DNA of 64,000 bases from Magnaporthiopsis rhizophila (lineage: Eukaryota; Ascomycota; Sordariomycetes; Magnaporthales; Magnaporthaceae), in assembly GCA_003049465.1 (NCBI GenBank), contig PYSS01000157.1, positions 1 through 64,000 of the forward strand, written 5' to 3'. The position numbers were made by a program, and so were the translations under genes. The notes below the pieces were generated by a model. It made no database searches. It was given only the letters and a program-made list of their open reading frames with translations, and had not been told where the DNA came from. How positions within the stretch are numbered: the first letter of the stretch is position 1; each line of letters opens with the position of its first letter. This document shows, piece after piece, positions 34,807 through 46,800 of the stretch.

Positions 34807-34813
<7 letters not shown>

Positions 34814-34925
34814 TCCTCCCCTCACCATGTCACTACCACCCACCTCCCTACACACCCGCCTGGTCGGCAATACGACCAACAATTGTCAACATCCCAGCTA
34901 CCGTCAGCCCCGCCAACTACTGCTG

Positions 34926-36325
34926 TTATGGGGCTTGTGCTCCCCATGCCTTGACTTGGCCGTCTTCTCCAGCCGTGAGCACTACTCGCTCCCGGTCCAA
35001 AACTCGGAACGCCCGAACAACCTCGGAGCCATGGGCCCCTGGTAGACCGACGAGGGAGCTGCTATCAAAGCCCCAGTCGTCTCCACCCTTGGACAGATGG
35101 ACTAGCTCGAACTTTTGTTTACTGCCGGCCGGGTATACGCTTTGATTAACACCGGATTCGAACAAGTGATAGACGGTGCGAGTGTCGGCAGGGGAACTCA
35201 CTCAAGCGTTCCGGCGCCGATCACGGCTCCCAACGGACCATCAGCTCCTGACTTGGGGAGAACGTTTGCAATGTATTGGCAGCCAAGAGACTCTCTTGTG
35301 TCACCGAAGTTTACTGTCGCAGACCCCTTTTCTTGCTCCTCTGCCAGGTCATAGAGGGCAAACTTCTCATCGTGGGACAATGCAAACAGCTCGCTCTGGT
35401 TCAGGAAGCCTGAGTGGTGGATCGATGCATCGTGGTTGAAGGTTTGTATGATCACTTCGTCCTCGTCTGTGATTTTCAAATCATAGACATTCACGAGGCC
35501 GTCTGTGGAACCTGAGAGGAGCAGATTGCTGTCGGTTGGATGAAAACTCAACTGTGTCCCACTCCCGACCATATTTAGTCACTGCTAGAGGGATCAAGAG
35601 TCTGTCGACATCTTGGACTTTCTGCGTCGGGCCTGCTCCTTTCTTTTCTGGACCGTACTCACCTCGGTGATATCGTCACTGTGGACCTCGTTGTACTGGA
35701 TGACAGGCTCTGATGCACGACGCACGTCCCTGTTCTGTTAGTTGGTAAACAGGGAAACAGCGTACACACATCGCGCTATGAAATATACCTACCAGAAGAC
35801 CACTGAGGCCTGATTATCGGCGAACTCGGTTCCGGCGCAGACGATACTTGCTTCTGGAGCACATGCCAGCGATGCGATGCTTGCATGGGCGGTGCCTTCA
35901 AGTGGGTGAAGCCGCAAGGTCAGTAAGCCAATAAGACAGGGGTGGTGAACTTGCCGGGCCTGACCGGGCTACGTCGTCAGGCTCAGAGTTTACTTGGCAA
36001 CACACGTACCTATCTGCCTAGTGACTTGAGCGGGCTCGACGCCGGCTACCCTCAGATCCCAGATGGCTACGGACCCATCAGACCCAGCTGTGCAGACAGT
36101 CGACTGGGCATGGTCAAAAGCCCGGGCAACAGTCAGGTTGCCGTGCGAGGTCTTGAAGGAGCGAATGGGACCCTTGCCCAGGGACGACAGGTCGAAGAGG
36201 CTCAGGCTTTGGTCGGAAGAAATTGCTGCCAGGCCGGATAGAATGGTGTGCAAGTCGAGGACGTAGACGGACTCTCCAGCCGAGGCCGGGAATTGATATG
36301 CATCTAGGTTGGAGAGCAGGTACAT
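34926..36325 (-). CDS. WD40-repeat protein, WDR89-like
   Basis: Five minus-strand exons (36010-36325, 35793-35895, 35663-35729, 35202-35551, 34926-35121) give 343 aa; introns are 114, 63, 111 and 80 nt. WD40 blades are seen in VCTAGSDGSVAIWDLR, FADNQASVVFWDVR, LLLSGSTDGLVNVYD and VLTAGEDGQVKAWGA. The segment VHLSKGGDDWGF and the overall size fit WDR89, a single beta-propeller protein without other domains. Splices restore conserved text at each junction, for example VVF-WDVRRASEP and DITE-LSFHPTDSN. The acceptor of intron 1 (GAAG) is weak, so exon 2's left end is the least certain. WDR89 proteins have no established function; scaffold use is likely. Confidence 0.88.
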
Positions 36326-36927
36326 TTCCGCGCAGAAACCGTGGATAAGTAAATCCACCTTGAATACGCGGTGGTGCTAAGTTCGCGGACGCCGGTTTTC
36401 CGTGTGAACGTGGACGGCAGCCTTTCAGAGTGCGTCTGCTGGTCTTGCTTTCGCTTGTAACTTTTGCTGTTTTTGATATTTTAACAAGCGCTTCGATACC
36501 TCGAGCCAACTCAAACGCATCCTTTTTTCTTGTCCATAGTGGGGACAAGACTCGCGCAGGGAGTAAGTGAGTGCCCCTCACAGCTACCTGCCGCAAACTG
36601 CTTCGCTAGACCCACCCCCGGGGGGTCAACAATTAGCCGTGCCCGTGTGGGCTGGCTGCTCTTGTCTCGTCATCCTTGAGTTCTGGACAGCTTGTTAGTT
36701 ACCGAACGGGCACTTGCATCGTGGTCATTGCGTGGCGTCATTGCATTATTTTGTTTTTCCACGGCACCATATTATCCTGCCCGCCGCAGTCCCCGATTGA
36801 TCCGCTCTGCGATGGCGAGTGTGACTGCGATTGCAATGCTCATGGACACAATCTATTGTCTGCGCGTCTAGGATCCTTCCGCTCCCGCTCATACTTCTAG
36901 CTCCTCACCCAACCCGACTGCTTGGCC
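36326..36927. promoter_or_regulatory. Divergent promoter region between the WDR89-like gene and HRD3
   Basis: This 602-bp spacer lies between divergent starts. I see no coding sequence and no site I can name. Confidence 0.55.
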
Positions 36928-39690
36928 ATGGGCCGCGCCGTTGTATGGCTGCTGCGTACGTAACAAACAGACAGGCACACCCCATCCGCATCCCGGAGAT
37001 CGTCTTCCCGCTCTAACCGCTGCTCACTGCAGTGATCTCCCAGGGCATAGCATGGGCTTCCGGCGTCGCTGCCGCCCAGGCCCGCGCCCCCGATGATGGC
37101 AATCCCCAGACCGAGGTGTTGGCCGGCGTCGCCGCCGGCGGTGGTGCTCCTGGCCCGGACCCGCGCACCCCAAGGGAACCTGGTGAGAAAACCCCGCCCC
37201 ACCTTGTCTTGTCGCGTGCCAAACCGTCTAACCGGGTCTCGCAAGGCGCCGATCTTGTCGATGCTGCCCTGAAGGAGCTCCGCCAGCTCCAGCCCCCCGC
37301 ACACCGCCGACGGCGCAAGCGCTCCGGCATGGTCGCCGCCGCCGCACAGCAGTTCTTGAAGCTGCTGCCTAGCTTTCACCTCACCGGCCCGCCGTCGGGC
37401 CACTCCAGGCAGCCGAGCGGCCCGCTGTCAGATGCCGTTCGACTCCTCGAGGCGTCGGCTCAGAAGAACAACTCGGATGCCCTCTACCTGCTTGCCGAGA
37501 TGAATTTCTACGGCAACTTCTCTCTGCCCAGGGACTTCTCCGCGGCCTTCCGTAACTACCAGATCCTGGCCACACTCAACGGCAACAGCTCGGCCATGTA
37601 CATGCTCGGCCTGATGTATTCGACCGGCGTTGGCGGCGTCGTCGAGCGTGACCAGGCCAAGGCCCTGCTTTACTACACCTTTGCGGCCCTCCGGGGCCAC
37701 ACCCGCGCGCAGATGACGGTTGCGGCGAGGCACGCGGCCGGCATTGGGACCGCCAAGAAGTGCGAAGAGGCGTGCAAGTATTACAAGCTGGTCGCCGACA
37801 AGGCGGTTGAGTGGTACAGGTCCGGCCCTCCCGGAGGCATGGGCTGGGCTACCGAGTCACACCGTATCGCCGACGACTTCGGAGGGGTCTATGGCGAGGG
37901 AGCAAGCGTCTCGAGCTCGGGCATCAACGCCGCCCACACTCACGCCAGCTTCGACCGGTACGCGTCCATCGCCGATGTCATCGAATATCTCGACGTACTA
38001 GTTCACAAGGGCGACTTTAGGGCCTCCTTTAACCTGGGGCGCATATACTACGACGGCCAGCGCGGGCTAGACCGCGACTTCAAGGCTGCCCGCAAGTATT
38101 TCCTCAAGGTCGTCGCCAAGTACTGGAAGGACGGTCGGGCCGTGGAGAACGCCGCACCTCAACTCGATAGGGTGGCGGGCAAGGCAGCCGGCTACCTTGG
38201 AAGAATGTACATGAGGGGCGAAGGAGTCGAGCAGAATATGGAGCGGTCCCGCGACTGGTACAATCGCGGCATTGCCCAGGGAGATGCTCAGTCTCAATAC
38301 GGCCTAGGGCTGCTGCTGATGGGCGGGCACGGCGTCTCGCGGAACATGGTCAGGGCCACGGAGCTGTTCAAGGCCGCCGCTGCGCAGGACTATGCCCCGG
38401 CCAATGTCAAGCTCGGCTCGCTCTATCTGGACCAGGGCGGACCCGAAGACCTGCGTGCTGCTAATGACTGCTTCGAGCAGGCGGCCAAGTACGGAAACCT
38501 AGAGGCGCACTACTACCTAGCCGAGATGATCTCTCACGGCGTGGGCAGGGATAGGAGCTGCAGCCAAGCACTCTCCTACTACCGCAGTGTGGCCGAGAAG
38601 GCCGAGCCCCTGGTTTCGTCATGGGCCGAGGCTAATCAGGCTCACGACGACGGGGAGCTTGAGACCGCATTCCTGCAGTACCTGGGCGTTGCCGAGCAGG
38701 GCTACGAGCGAGCGCAGAGTAACGTGGCCTATCTGCTGGATGAACAGACCTCCCGCTTGCCGCTCCCGACCTGGCTGACTAGGCGGACGCCGCGGCCGAG
38801 CCTCCTCAGGGACCCTTCGCTCGGACTGATCTACTGGACGAGGTCATCCCGACAGGGCAACATCGATTCCTTGGTGAAGATGGGTGACTACTACCTGGCT
38901 GGTGTCGGGGCCGACGCAGACGTCGACAAGGCTGTCCAGTGCTACACGGGTGCGGCCGATTACCATCAGAGCGCCCAGGCGCTGTATAACCTGGGCTGGA
39001 TGCATGAGTACGGGGTCGGGCTCGACCAAGACTACCACCTTGCGAAGCGATACTATGATGAAGCGCTCATGACGAATGACGAGGCATACCTGCCTGTCAC
39101 GCTTGCTCTCCTCAAGCTCCGCGTGAAGAGCGCGTGGAATACGCTGACTAACGGCCGAATCAACTCGATCCAAGACGATCCCGGTAAGCAGAAAGCAAAT
39201 GGGACATGATGTTCAGCACCCGCTGCATTTGTGGATCGACCCTCCAGGCCGCGGCAACGATTCGTCATTTGAGCAGCAGCTAACACAATATTCTTCCCCG
39301 TTTTGCGCCAAAGCTCCAGCTAAGGACTGGTCACTGAGCGAATGGATAGCCAACTTTCTCCAAGAAGACCAATTCATTTACGACGAAGGGCAGTTGGACG
39401 CCAGCTACGACCAAACGATGCCAGGAGCCGACTCTCCACTTCCCGAGGAACTCGAAGAGGGACTCACTGAAACTTTCATCATTCTCGGGCTCGCAGCAGC
39501 ATTGGCATTCCTAGTATACTACCGGCAACAGCGGCAGCAGGCACACCGCGAGGAGAACGCTGCTATGCGGGCGCGAGCGGGGGGTCGGGGCCCGGCTGGC
39601 GGTCCGGAAGCGCCCCGAGACAGGGGTGTATTCCCACCAGCTGACCGACCAGAGTTTCAGCAGTGGGTTGCTGGCGGAATTGGGCATTAG
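36928..39690 (+). CDS. hrd3: ER-associated degradation component Hrd3/SEL1L (Sel1-repeat membrane protein)
   Basis: Exons 36928-36955, 37033-39183 and 39314-39690 give 851 aa. Hrd3 is the lumenal partner of the Hrd1 ubiquitin ligase and recruits misfolded glycoproteins. The 28-nt first exon supplies most of the signal peptide (MGRAVVWLL, then LISQGIAWASG across the 77-nt intron). Many Sel1-like repeats run from about residue 160 to 720, for example SAMYMLGLMYSTGVGG, AGYLGRMYMRGEGVEQN and QALYNLGWMHEYGVGLDQD. One transmembrane helix, TFIILGLAAALAFLVYY, lies near residue 785, followed by a Gln/Arg-rich cytosolic tail. Length and layout match the family. The 130-nt last intron (GTAAGC..AAAG) restores DDPAPAKDWSLSEW. 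Confidence 0.95.
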
Positions 39691-41087
39691 CATTGTTGTG
39701 TTGGAAGGGATACGTACATGTGACGGACTCTGGTAGCAAAAAAAAAAAAGGATAGTGCCTGGTGAATATGTCCAAAATATGGATATTGTCCAACACCGGT
39801 CGCCACAAGATGCCCGTATAAACACCGATCTTATAAACGCAACCACCAGAAACGGACATGCTGTGCAGCACGAGCGCTATAAACCCGCACGAGTGTCTTA
39901 GCTCCGTCGTGGCAACGCGGACTGGTTGGCACAGGCACGCTCCATATTGGCCCCACGCACAGACTAATGTGGTCTACCTTGCGTCATTCAACCCTCACCG
40001 GACAGTGATGACGGATTCCGAAGACAGAAGGGCCGCAGACGGTTTCCCATCTGTCAGACCCGCAAGGACGCCAACTTCAACAGCCCGTCGAGAATTGAGA
40101 GCTAGGTAGACGTTCCCACTTACATGCTGTGTAAATCCAAAAGACAGCAACTAAAAGCGGCTGCCGCCCAGGCATCATGCCACGTGCCGGAGCCCTTCAG
40201 TGGTGGTCGGACGGTGCGTCAAGCCGTTGGTTGAGACAAGTTGGGCATTTGCTCGAAAGCTACCGAGGACGATGCTTATCCTCTTTTGCACCGCATTGCG
40301 CGGTCCAGGGAGAACCCACCGGGAAATCCCAGTATGGCATCGGATGAAACGGGCCTGCGACATGCCTGCGCCCCCAAAACCAACCCCCATCCGTCTCGAA
40401 CCCGGTCGCGCGATTGGACGCTGTTTTGTTGCCATTTCCATACTCTGCCAAGTCTCTGTCACTCTGAAAAGCGGACATACGTAATGCCCTGCTGGGGCGA
40501 CCCCAGGCTGTGTGCGTGACCCCGTCCCGAACGCGACCGACGGTTTTGGCGAGGCAAAAAAAAAAGGAAGGACTGGTACGGTACTCGGACCCTCGAGCGC
40601 CTTCCCATCCCGTCTCCTGCTCCTTCATTTAGGACAGAATCTCTTCACTGGCTGGAGAGGCGTTGTTCGGTGGACACGCCACGATTTGCTATTCCCGGGC
40701 TCTCACCCACCCCCCATCCTACTTTGTTTTTGGTTTTCCACAACGGCAAGCGAAGATATCTTGGCATCCATATCTAGTATCAACTACCTGTTTTACACAT
40801 CCCAACTTAATCTCGTCACCTAACCGAGCCTATTTTTCGTTGCGACGTGGCAAATACACTGCGCCACTGTGAACCAAGCCGAAGGAGAAGAAGAAGAAGA
40901 AGAAGAAGACGGAGAAGCAGGGACAGAGCAGCAGTCTACATTTCTGCACTTCTCATCACCGCCACACACACAGCTTGACAACTAGCCTGGCAAGCGTCGA
41001 GTCTAGACCTCAAGTCGACGACCGCCCGATTGGACCGCGAGCTACAGAGAACCTTCACCGAAACCTATCTGCGCACATCCGGCGCAA
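39691..41087. other. Spacer between HRD3 and the PPxY membrane protein gene
   Basis: This 1.4-kb stretch holds the HRD3 3' flank and the promoter and leader of the next gene. It contains a GAA microsatellite at 40887-40909 and a short A run at 40555-40566. No gene is supported. Confidence 0.6.
40887..40909. repeat. (GAA)7 microsatellite
   Basis: Seven GAA units lie about 180 bases upstream of the next start codon, probably in its leader. Confidence 0.85.
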
Positions 41088-41714
41088 ATGTCGGACGCAA
41101 CCCCGACGCTCCCGGCGCGCCCGGTTTTCACAGGCACCCCGCCACCGGGCTGGGTGGTAGAGGATGGGAGGCTCTTGCCCTTTTGGTGGAGTCGTGTAAG
41201 TGCCGCTATGCTTCACGATTTTCTGGCGGAATGTCTCAGGCGCTAATGTGGAACCGTCTAGACCGGATACATCATCAAGTGGTCGCTCTTCCTCGGCATA
41301 TTCACCATCTTCGGCATGTACATCATAGGAGGGTACTGGCACGCAAAGAAGCGCCTGAGCAAAGGACAGATACCGCTGGGCTATCATAGATGGCTCGTCA
41401 GCAGGGCAGAGCTTGCCCGGGTCGACCCCAGCTATGCCTACCCGCAACCAGCGGCCTACGCCGTCTACCGGCCCGACTACTATGGCATGCATGCGATGCC
41501 ACCTCCGCCCGTATATGACCCTTCGCGCCCGCCCATGTACGACGGCCCGCCGGGCAGCACCAAGGTCGACCCGTCCCAGGCAAACGAACAGTACCAGGCA
41601 CAGCAACCACCGCCGCCACCCCAGGACGCCGGTGTCGCGGGCCCCCAAGTACCGCCTCCGACGGTGACGGCCAACCACACCGGCTCGAGCAACAACCCGT
41701 TCCGCCGTCGATGA
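41088..41714 (+). CDS. Small single-pass membrane protein with two PPxY motifs
   Basis: Exons 41088-41195 and 41262-41714 (intron 66 nt) give 186 aa. Residues 1-36 are Pro-rich and end LLPFWWSR; a single helix follows (about residues 37-60, GYIIKWSLFLGIFTIFGMYIIG). The cytosolic part has a conserved basic segment YWHAKKRLSKGQIPLGYHRW and a Pro/Tyr-rich tail with two PPxY motifs (PPVY and PPMY) near residues 128-140. PPxY motifs bind WW domains of Rsp5/Nedd4 ubiquitin ligases, and small fungal membrane proteins of this layout (Rcr1, Bsd2, Ear1 types) act as ligase adaptors. I recognise the protein as conserved in filamentous fungi but know no assigned role; adaptor function is inference. Confidence 0.82.
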
Positions 41715-42049
41715 GCCTACCCCATAAGCCTCCGTTCCGTCTTGCGCTTGCCTATTAGGCAAAAGGGTACCTCGAAACAGCACCGGAGTCCCAGTCGATG
41801 GATTTTTACGTGTTTTCGATCGGGAACGCCTGGAACCGCTGGTGTACTCAGCGGAAGAACTGGAACGGGTAGAAGGGGTGGGCTCGCAGCTGAGTTGGTG
41901 GGCATCGAACCCTTGTAACCTCGTGTATAAATAATATCATTACAACTAGGTTGAATTCGTCATAAACACGACGTTTATTAAGGCAGGGAGTGGGCATTCA
42001 AGATACGTAGAGGAAGCAAAGTAGCCAGTAAGATTATTATTCGTGACCT

Positions 42050-42081
<32 letters not shown>

Positions 42082-42182
42082 GACTTGCTCACACTTGGGT
42101 ATCGTTAAGGATCGTGATGACGAAGGAGAGAGCCTGGGTTAAAAGAGCAGACGGGCGAGGAGAGAGGTGACGACAGGCACAT
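41715..42182. other. Convergent spacer with a 28-base A run
   Basis: This stretch holds the 3' flanks of two converging genes. A pure A run occupies 42050-42077. No coding sequence is seen. Confidence 0.6.
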
Positions 42183-43101
42183 TCAATCAATGTCCATTGC
42201 GTCGCAATCATCCCCACTGAGAGATAACAGCGCAGCGGGGTGACCCTCCCCGACGGACTGCGACAGAGGGCTGGTGAAGAGCAACGGCTGGTTCACTGGA
42301 GCCGTGTTCAGGGAGCCCGTTGTAGTCGCCGAGGGCAGCGCGGCCGAGCCAATAGCAGCGGCGGCTGGCAAGGGCTCGTCCTGGACATGGGTGCGGGCGC
42401 GGGCCCTTGAGCGTGCGTCGATGATGGCCTTGCGAACGCTGTCGTGCTCCTCGGGTACCGAGAGCGAGGACGGGACCGAATACAGCACGAGCTCCTTTCC
42501 CTCGTCGGGATTTGGTGGTGCGGCAGGAGGCATCATGCGCACGCGGCTTTTGCGCAGGTGCTTTTCGATGTCGGGCAGGAAAACCAGCTTGGCCTCGTCG
42601 GATTCGCTGTCGGACGAGAGCTCGTCGTCTATGTTGTAAATGTAAACCTTGTACTTGGAGTCATCCAGCTGCATCATGGCGTCCTGGGCCACCGGCGCAA
42701 CAGGGTGGTGCCGAGAGTCGTCATTTGCGATAAGGGGCCCCGACACCGGCGAGGTGGAGGACATGAGTGCGCATGCTGGTGCTGGTGCTGGTGGTTCTAG
42801 AGCAGGTGCTGGTGTGAATGCGGGCGCGGCGAGGCGGCGAGGCGGCGACGTCGGTGACCGCGCGGCCAGGTTCTCGACTGGAACATATAGCTTTTGGCCA
42901 TTTTTCTCTATGCAAGCCAGGGTCGAGGAGTTAGTAACAGCCACGCAAGCCATTGAAGGGGTCCTGGACACGGCGGCCCGTACCCAAGTTCAAAAGGCTG
43001 AGCCTCTTTGACAGGCGCTCATTGTGTGCGTCTTGGGCTTCAGCCTTTCTCTTGCGTCCAGCAAAGAGCGCAGGCGCAGGCGCAAGATCCATAACTTCCA
43101 T
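42183..43101 (-). CDS. Conserved fungal protein of unknown function (280 aa)
   Basis: Minus-strand exons 42984-43101 and 42183-42907 (intron 76 nt, with TACTAAC branch site) give 280 aa. The start is basic and helical (FAGRKRKAEAQDAHNERLSK), and the splice restores LSLLNLEKNGQKLYVPVEN. A Pro/Ala-rich spacer leads to a conserved core: MQLDDSKYKVYIYNIDDEL, an acidic Ser/Asp run, then LVFLPDIEKHLRKSR and LVLYSVPSSLSVPEEHDSVR with a following helix of Arg and Ala. The tail is Ser/Ala-rich. There is no signal peptide, membrane helix or enzyme motif. The basic N-terminus suggests a nuclear protein. I recognise it only as conserved in Sordariomycetes. A second in-frame ATG at 43092 is equally possible. 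Confidence 0.82.
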
Positions 43102-43812
43102 GTTGCGGGTGCGGTCACGGCGGGCGGCGGCGGCGGTAGATAGTGTGCTGTAAGTGCTCTGTTTGGCCAGACAGGTGGGTGAGTTGGACGATTGCGGTGC
43201 GGTGCAGACGCGGGGGAGCCGCTTTAAGAAATAGCGTGTGACCCCGGCCCGAGGAACCCTGAAGAATATTCTGGATCTGGGTCCACAGCCCAGCAGATGT
43301 GATCCCTTCCCCTCGGTCATTTTGCCCAACCTCAAAACTTGTGCACAAAAACGACCATCTCTGGGCACATCCCTTCTCTCAGACGGGGACAACTGGCGTA
43401 CGGGTTACTCGCCGACCGACCGACCGACTGTGCCTGGTGCTATAAAACCTGACTTGACACGATGCGGTCGCCAACAGAAAGCACCCGCTAAGCAGAGAAA
43501 AAAAAGGAGGCTCATACCTGGGGCCGTAGGTTTGCGGCATGCGACGCCAGGAGGAAAGTCGGGAGGGACGAACGACGAAAGAGCGAGAGGAGATCAAAGA
43601 ACGAACAGGCGTGATATCAACTCGGGAGAAGAGCATATATCGGTTTTTTTGAGTCACCCGTCTGTCGGACGGAACGGCAATTACGCCCAAAGGTTTTAAG
43701 ATAAGGCGGCGTGGTGGTTGTCTGCAGTCAGTCGTCTTGCGCGAGGCTCCAGGCCTGTTCACCTTGACGCGATTGATCAATTGGCTTTGTGACTCTTGTT
43801 CTGCGCAGCGGC
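43102..43812. promoter_or_regulatory. Divergent promoter region between the 280-aa protein and ALA1
   Basis: This 711-bp spacer lies between divergent starts. If the cytosolic ALA1 start (44143) is used, the leader extends to that point. No gene is supported. Confidence 0.55.
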
Positions 43813-46800
43813 ATGAGGTCTGCCGTGAACAGCCGTCGCCCCTGCTGGCAGAAACCCGCGCTGGGCCTTTTGAGTCAGAGCCGCCCTGGAGCTCCCCCGC
43901 ATTTGCGACGGCCGCCACCACTAGCGGCATGGGCGCATCTATATCTGCCCCTCGACTCGAGCCTTCCACTTTCTTCGTCGTCACGTCTCTCCACGCTCGC
44001 GATAACGACCCGTCCAGCAACAAGAACCGTCCCAATCCTCGTCCCTCCCCTCCCCAGCTGCCACCACTCCCTGCACCTGCGCGCATCCAGCCCCGCCTTG
44101 TCCCCGACCGAGGTCCCTGCCGCCGCCGCCACCACCACTATCATGGGCGAGCCCAAGTGGTCTGCGGCTGCGGTCCGCACGACCTTCCTCGAATTCTTCC
44201 AGAAGAGGGGCCACACCGTCGGTATGTCTAGACAGACAGGATATGCAGACAGAAACGTCGCCGCTGACAAACTCGTGGCGCACCACCTCGGACGATTCTA
44301 GTGCCCTCGGGCTCTGTCGTGCCTCACAACGACCCCACCTTGCTCTTTACCAATGCGGGCATGAACCAGTTCAAGCCCGTCTTCCTGGGCACAGTCGGGA
44401 AGACGGACCCTATGGCCAGTCTCAAGCGCGCCGTCGATACTCAAAAGGCACGTCTCTGCTTCTCGCCCCTTGTTGGGAGCCCAAGCTAACCAGCTTTCAC
44501 ATAGTGCATCCGCGCCGGTGGCAAACATAATGTGCGAATTACCCTTCCCTAGCACCGGCTCACTCCGAGGCGACACAATCCTCCGTGCCCATCGCGGGAC
44601 TATGTGTAGCTGACGGCGGCCTCCTCGGGTAGGATCTCGACGATGTCGGCAAGGACAGCTATCACCATACATTCTTCGAAATGCTGGGCAATTGGTCATT
44701 CGGCGACTACTTCAAGAAGGAGGCCATCGCAATGGCTTGGGAGCTGCTTACCAAGGTATACGGCCTCGATACCACCAGGCTGTATGTGACATACTTCGAG
44801 GGCAACCCTGCGGCCGGGCTCGAGCCCGACCTCGAGGCCAAGAACCTGTGGCTCGCGGTCGGCGTGCCCGAGGACCACATATTGCCTGGCAACATGAAGG
44901 ACAACTTCTGGGAGATGGGCGACCAGGGCCCCTGCGGCCCATGCAGCGAGATACACTACGACAAGGTCGGCGGCGGCCGCAACGCCGCGCACCTGGTTAA
45001 CCAGGACGATCCCCTCGTCGTCGAGATCTGGAACATCGTCTTCATGCAGTTTGATCGCCAGCAAGACCGATCACTCAAACCGCTCCCCGCCAAACACATC
45101 GATACGGGCATGGGCTTCGAGCGGCTTGTCGCCGCGCTGCAGGACAAGACATCCAACTACGGCACCGACGTCTTCGCTCTTCTGTTCGCCAGGATACAGG
45201 AGGTCACGGGCGCGCGTCCGTACACGGACAAGTACGGCAAGGACGACGCAGACGGAATCGACACGGCCTACCGCGTTGTGGCCGACCACATCCGGCTCAT
45301 GGCCTTCTCCATTGCCGATGGTGCAGTGCCCAACAACGAAGGCCGCGGCTACGTCGTGCGTCGCGTCCTGCGCCGTGGTGTCCGCTATGCGCGAAAGTAC
45401 TTCAACGCCGACATCGGCGGCTTCTTCTCGCAAATCCTGCCCACGCTGGTCGAGCAGCTGGGGTCCGGGTTCCCAGAGCTGGCCAAGAAGCAGAAGGACA
45501 TCCAGGAGATTCTGGACGAGGAGGAGGAGGCCTTTGCGCGAACGCTCGACCGCGGCGAGAAGCAGTTCGAGAAGTACGCCGCCATGGCCATCAAGGCCGG
45601 CGAGAGCAAGCTTTCGGGCTCCGACGTGTGGCGGCTGTACGACACGTTTGGCTTTCCCGAAGACCTGACCAAGCTGATGGCCGAGGAGCGTGGCATCACT
45701 ATTGACGAAGCCGAGGTCTCGGTGGCCAGGGAGAAGGCGCGCGAGGCCAGCAAGTCGGTCAAGGAGGCGGTGCAGACCTTCGCCAAGCTCGACGTGCACA
45801 GGATATCGGAGCTCGAGAAGGAGCTCAAAGTTCCGCGGCCGGACTCGGAGCCCAAGTTCTCCAAGGACGAAATCAAGGCCAGCGTGCTGCTGCTATTCAC
45901 GGGCAAGGACTTCATCAAAACCAGCAAGGACCTGCCGCCCAAGACACCGCTCGGCCTGCTGCTCGACCGCACCAACTTCTACGCCGAATCGGGTGGCCAG
46001 GTCGCCGACACGGGCCGCATCGTCATCGACGGTGTGGCCGAGTTTAACGTGCTGGACGTGCAGGAGTACGGCGGCTACGTTGTGCACAACGGTTACCTAG
46101 AGTTTGGCGAGCTCACGGCGGGCGACACGGTCGTGTGCGAGTATGACGAGCGTAGGCGGCTACCGATCCGCAACAACCACACGGGCACACACATTCTGAA
46201 CCACTCACTGCGCGAGGTTCTCGGCGATGAGGTCAACCAGAAAGGCTCGCTCGTCGACGAGGAGAAGCTGCGCTTTGACTTCTCGCACAAAGCCGCCGTG
46301 ACCCTGCCCGAGCTCCGTCGCATCGAGGACCTGTCCAACGCGTACATCCGCCAGAACTGCAAGACGTACGCTAAGGACGTTGCGCTGGACCTCGCGCGCC
46401 AGATCGAGGGCGTCCGCGCCGTCTTCGGCGAGACCTACCCGGACCCCGTGCGCGTCGTATCCGTCGGTATCGAGGTCGATATGCTGCTCGAGAACCCCAA
46501 GAACCCGGAGTGGCGCAAGGTCTCGGTCGAGTTCTGCGGCGGCACCCACGTCGACCAGACGGGCATCATCAAGGACATGATCATTGTTGAGGAGAGCGGC
46601 ATCGCCAAGGGAATCCGCCGCATCGTCGCCTACACCGGAGACGCCGCCCACCAGACCCAGCGCGACGCCGCCAACTTCTCGGAGCGCATCGCCGCGCTGG
46701 AGAAGCTGCCTCTGGGGCCCGAGAAGGAGGCTGCTATCAAGAGCACTCAGCAAGACCTCGACAAGCTCGTCGTCTCGACCTTGACAAAGGACGAGCTCCG

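Noticed and set aside
35146..35162. GTTCGAATCC on the minus strand, another B-box-like match
   Set aside because: It sits inside an intron of the WDR89-like gene and does not fold into a tRNA.
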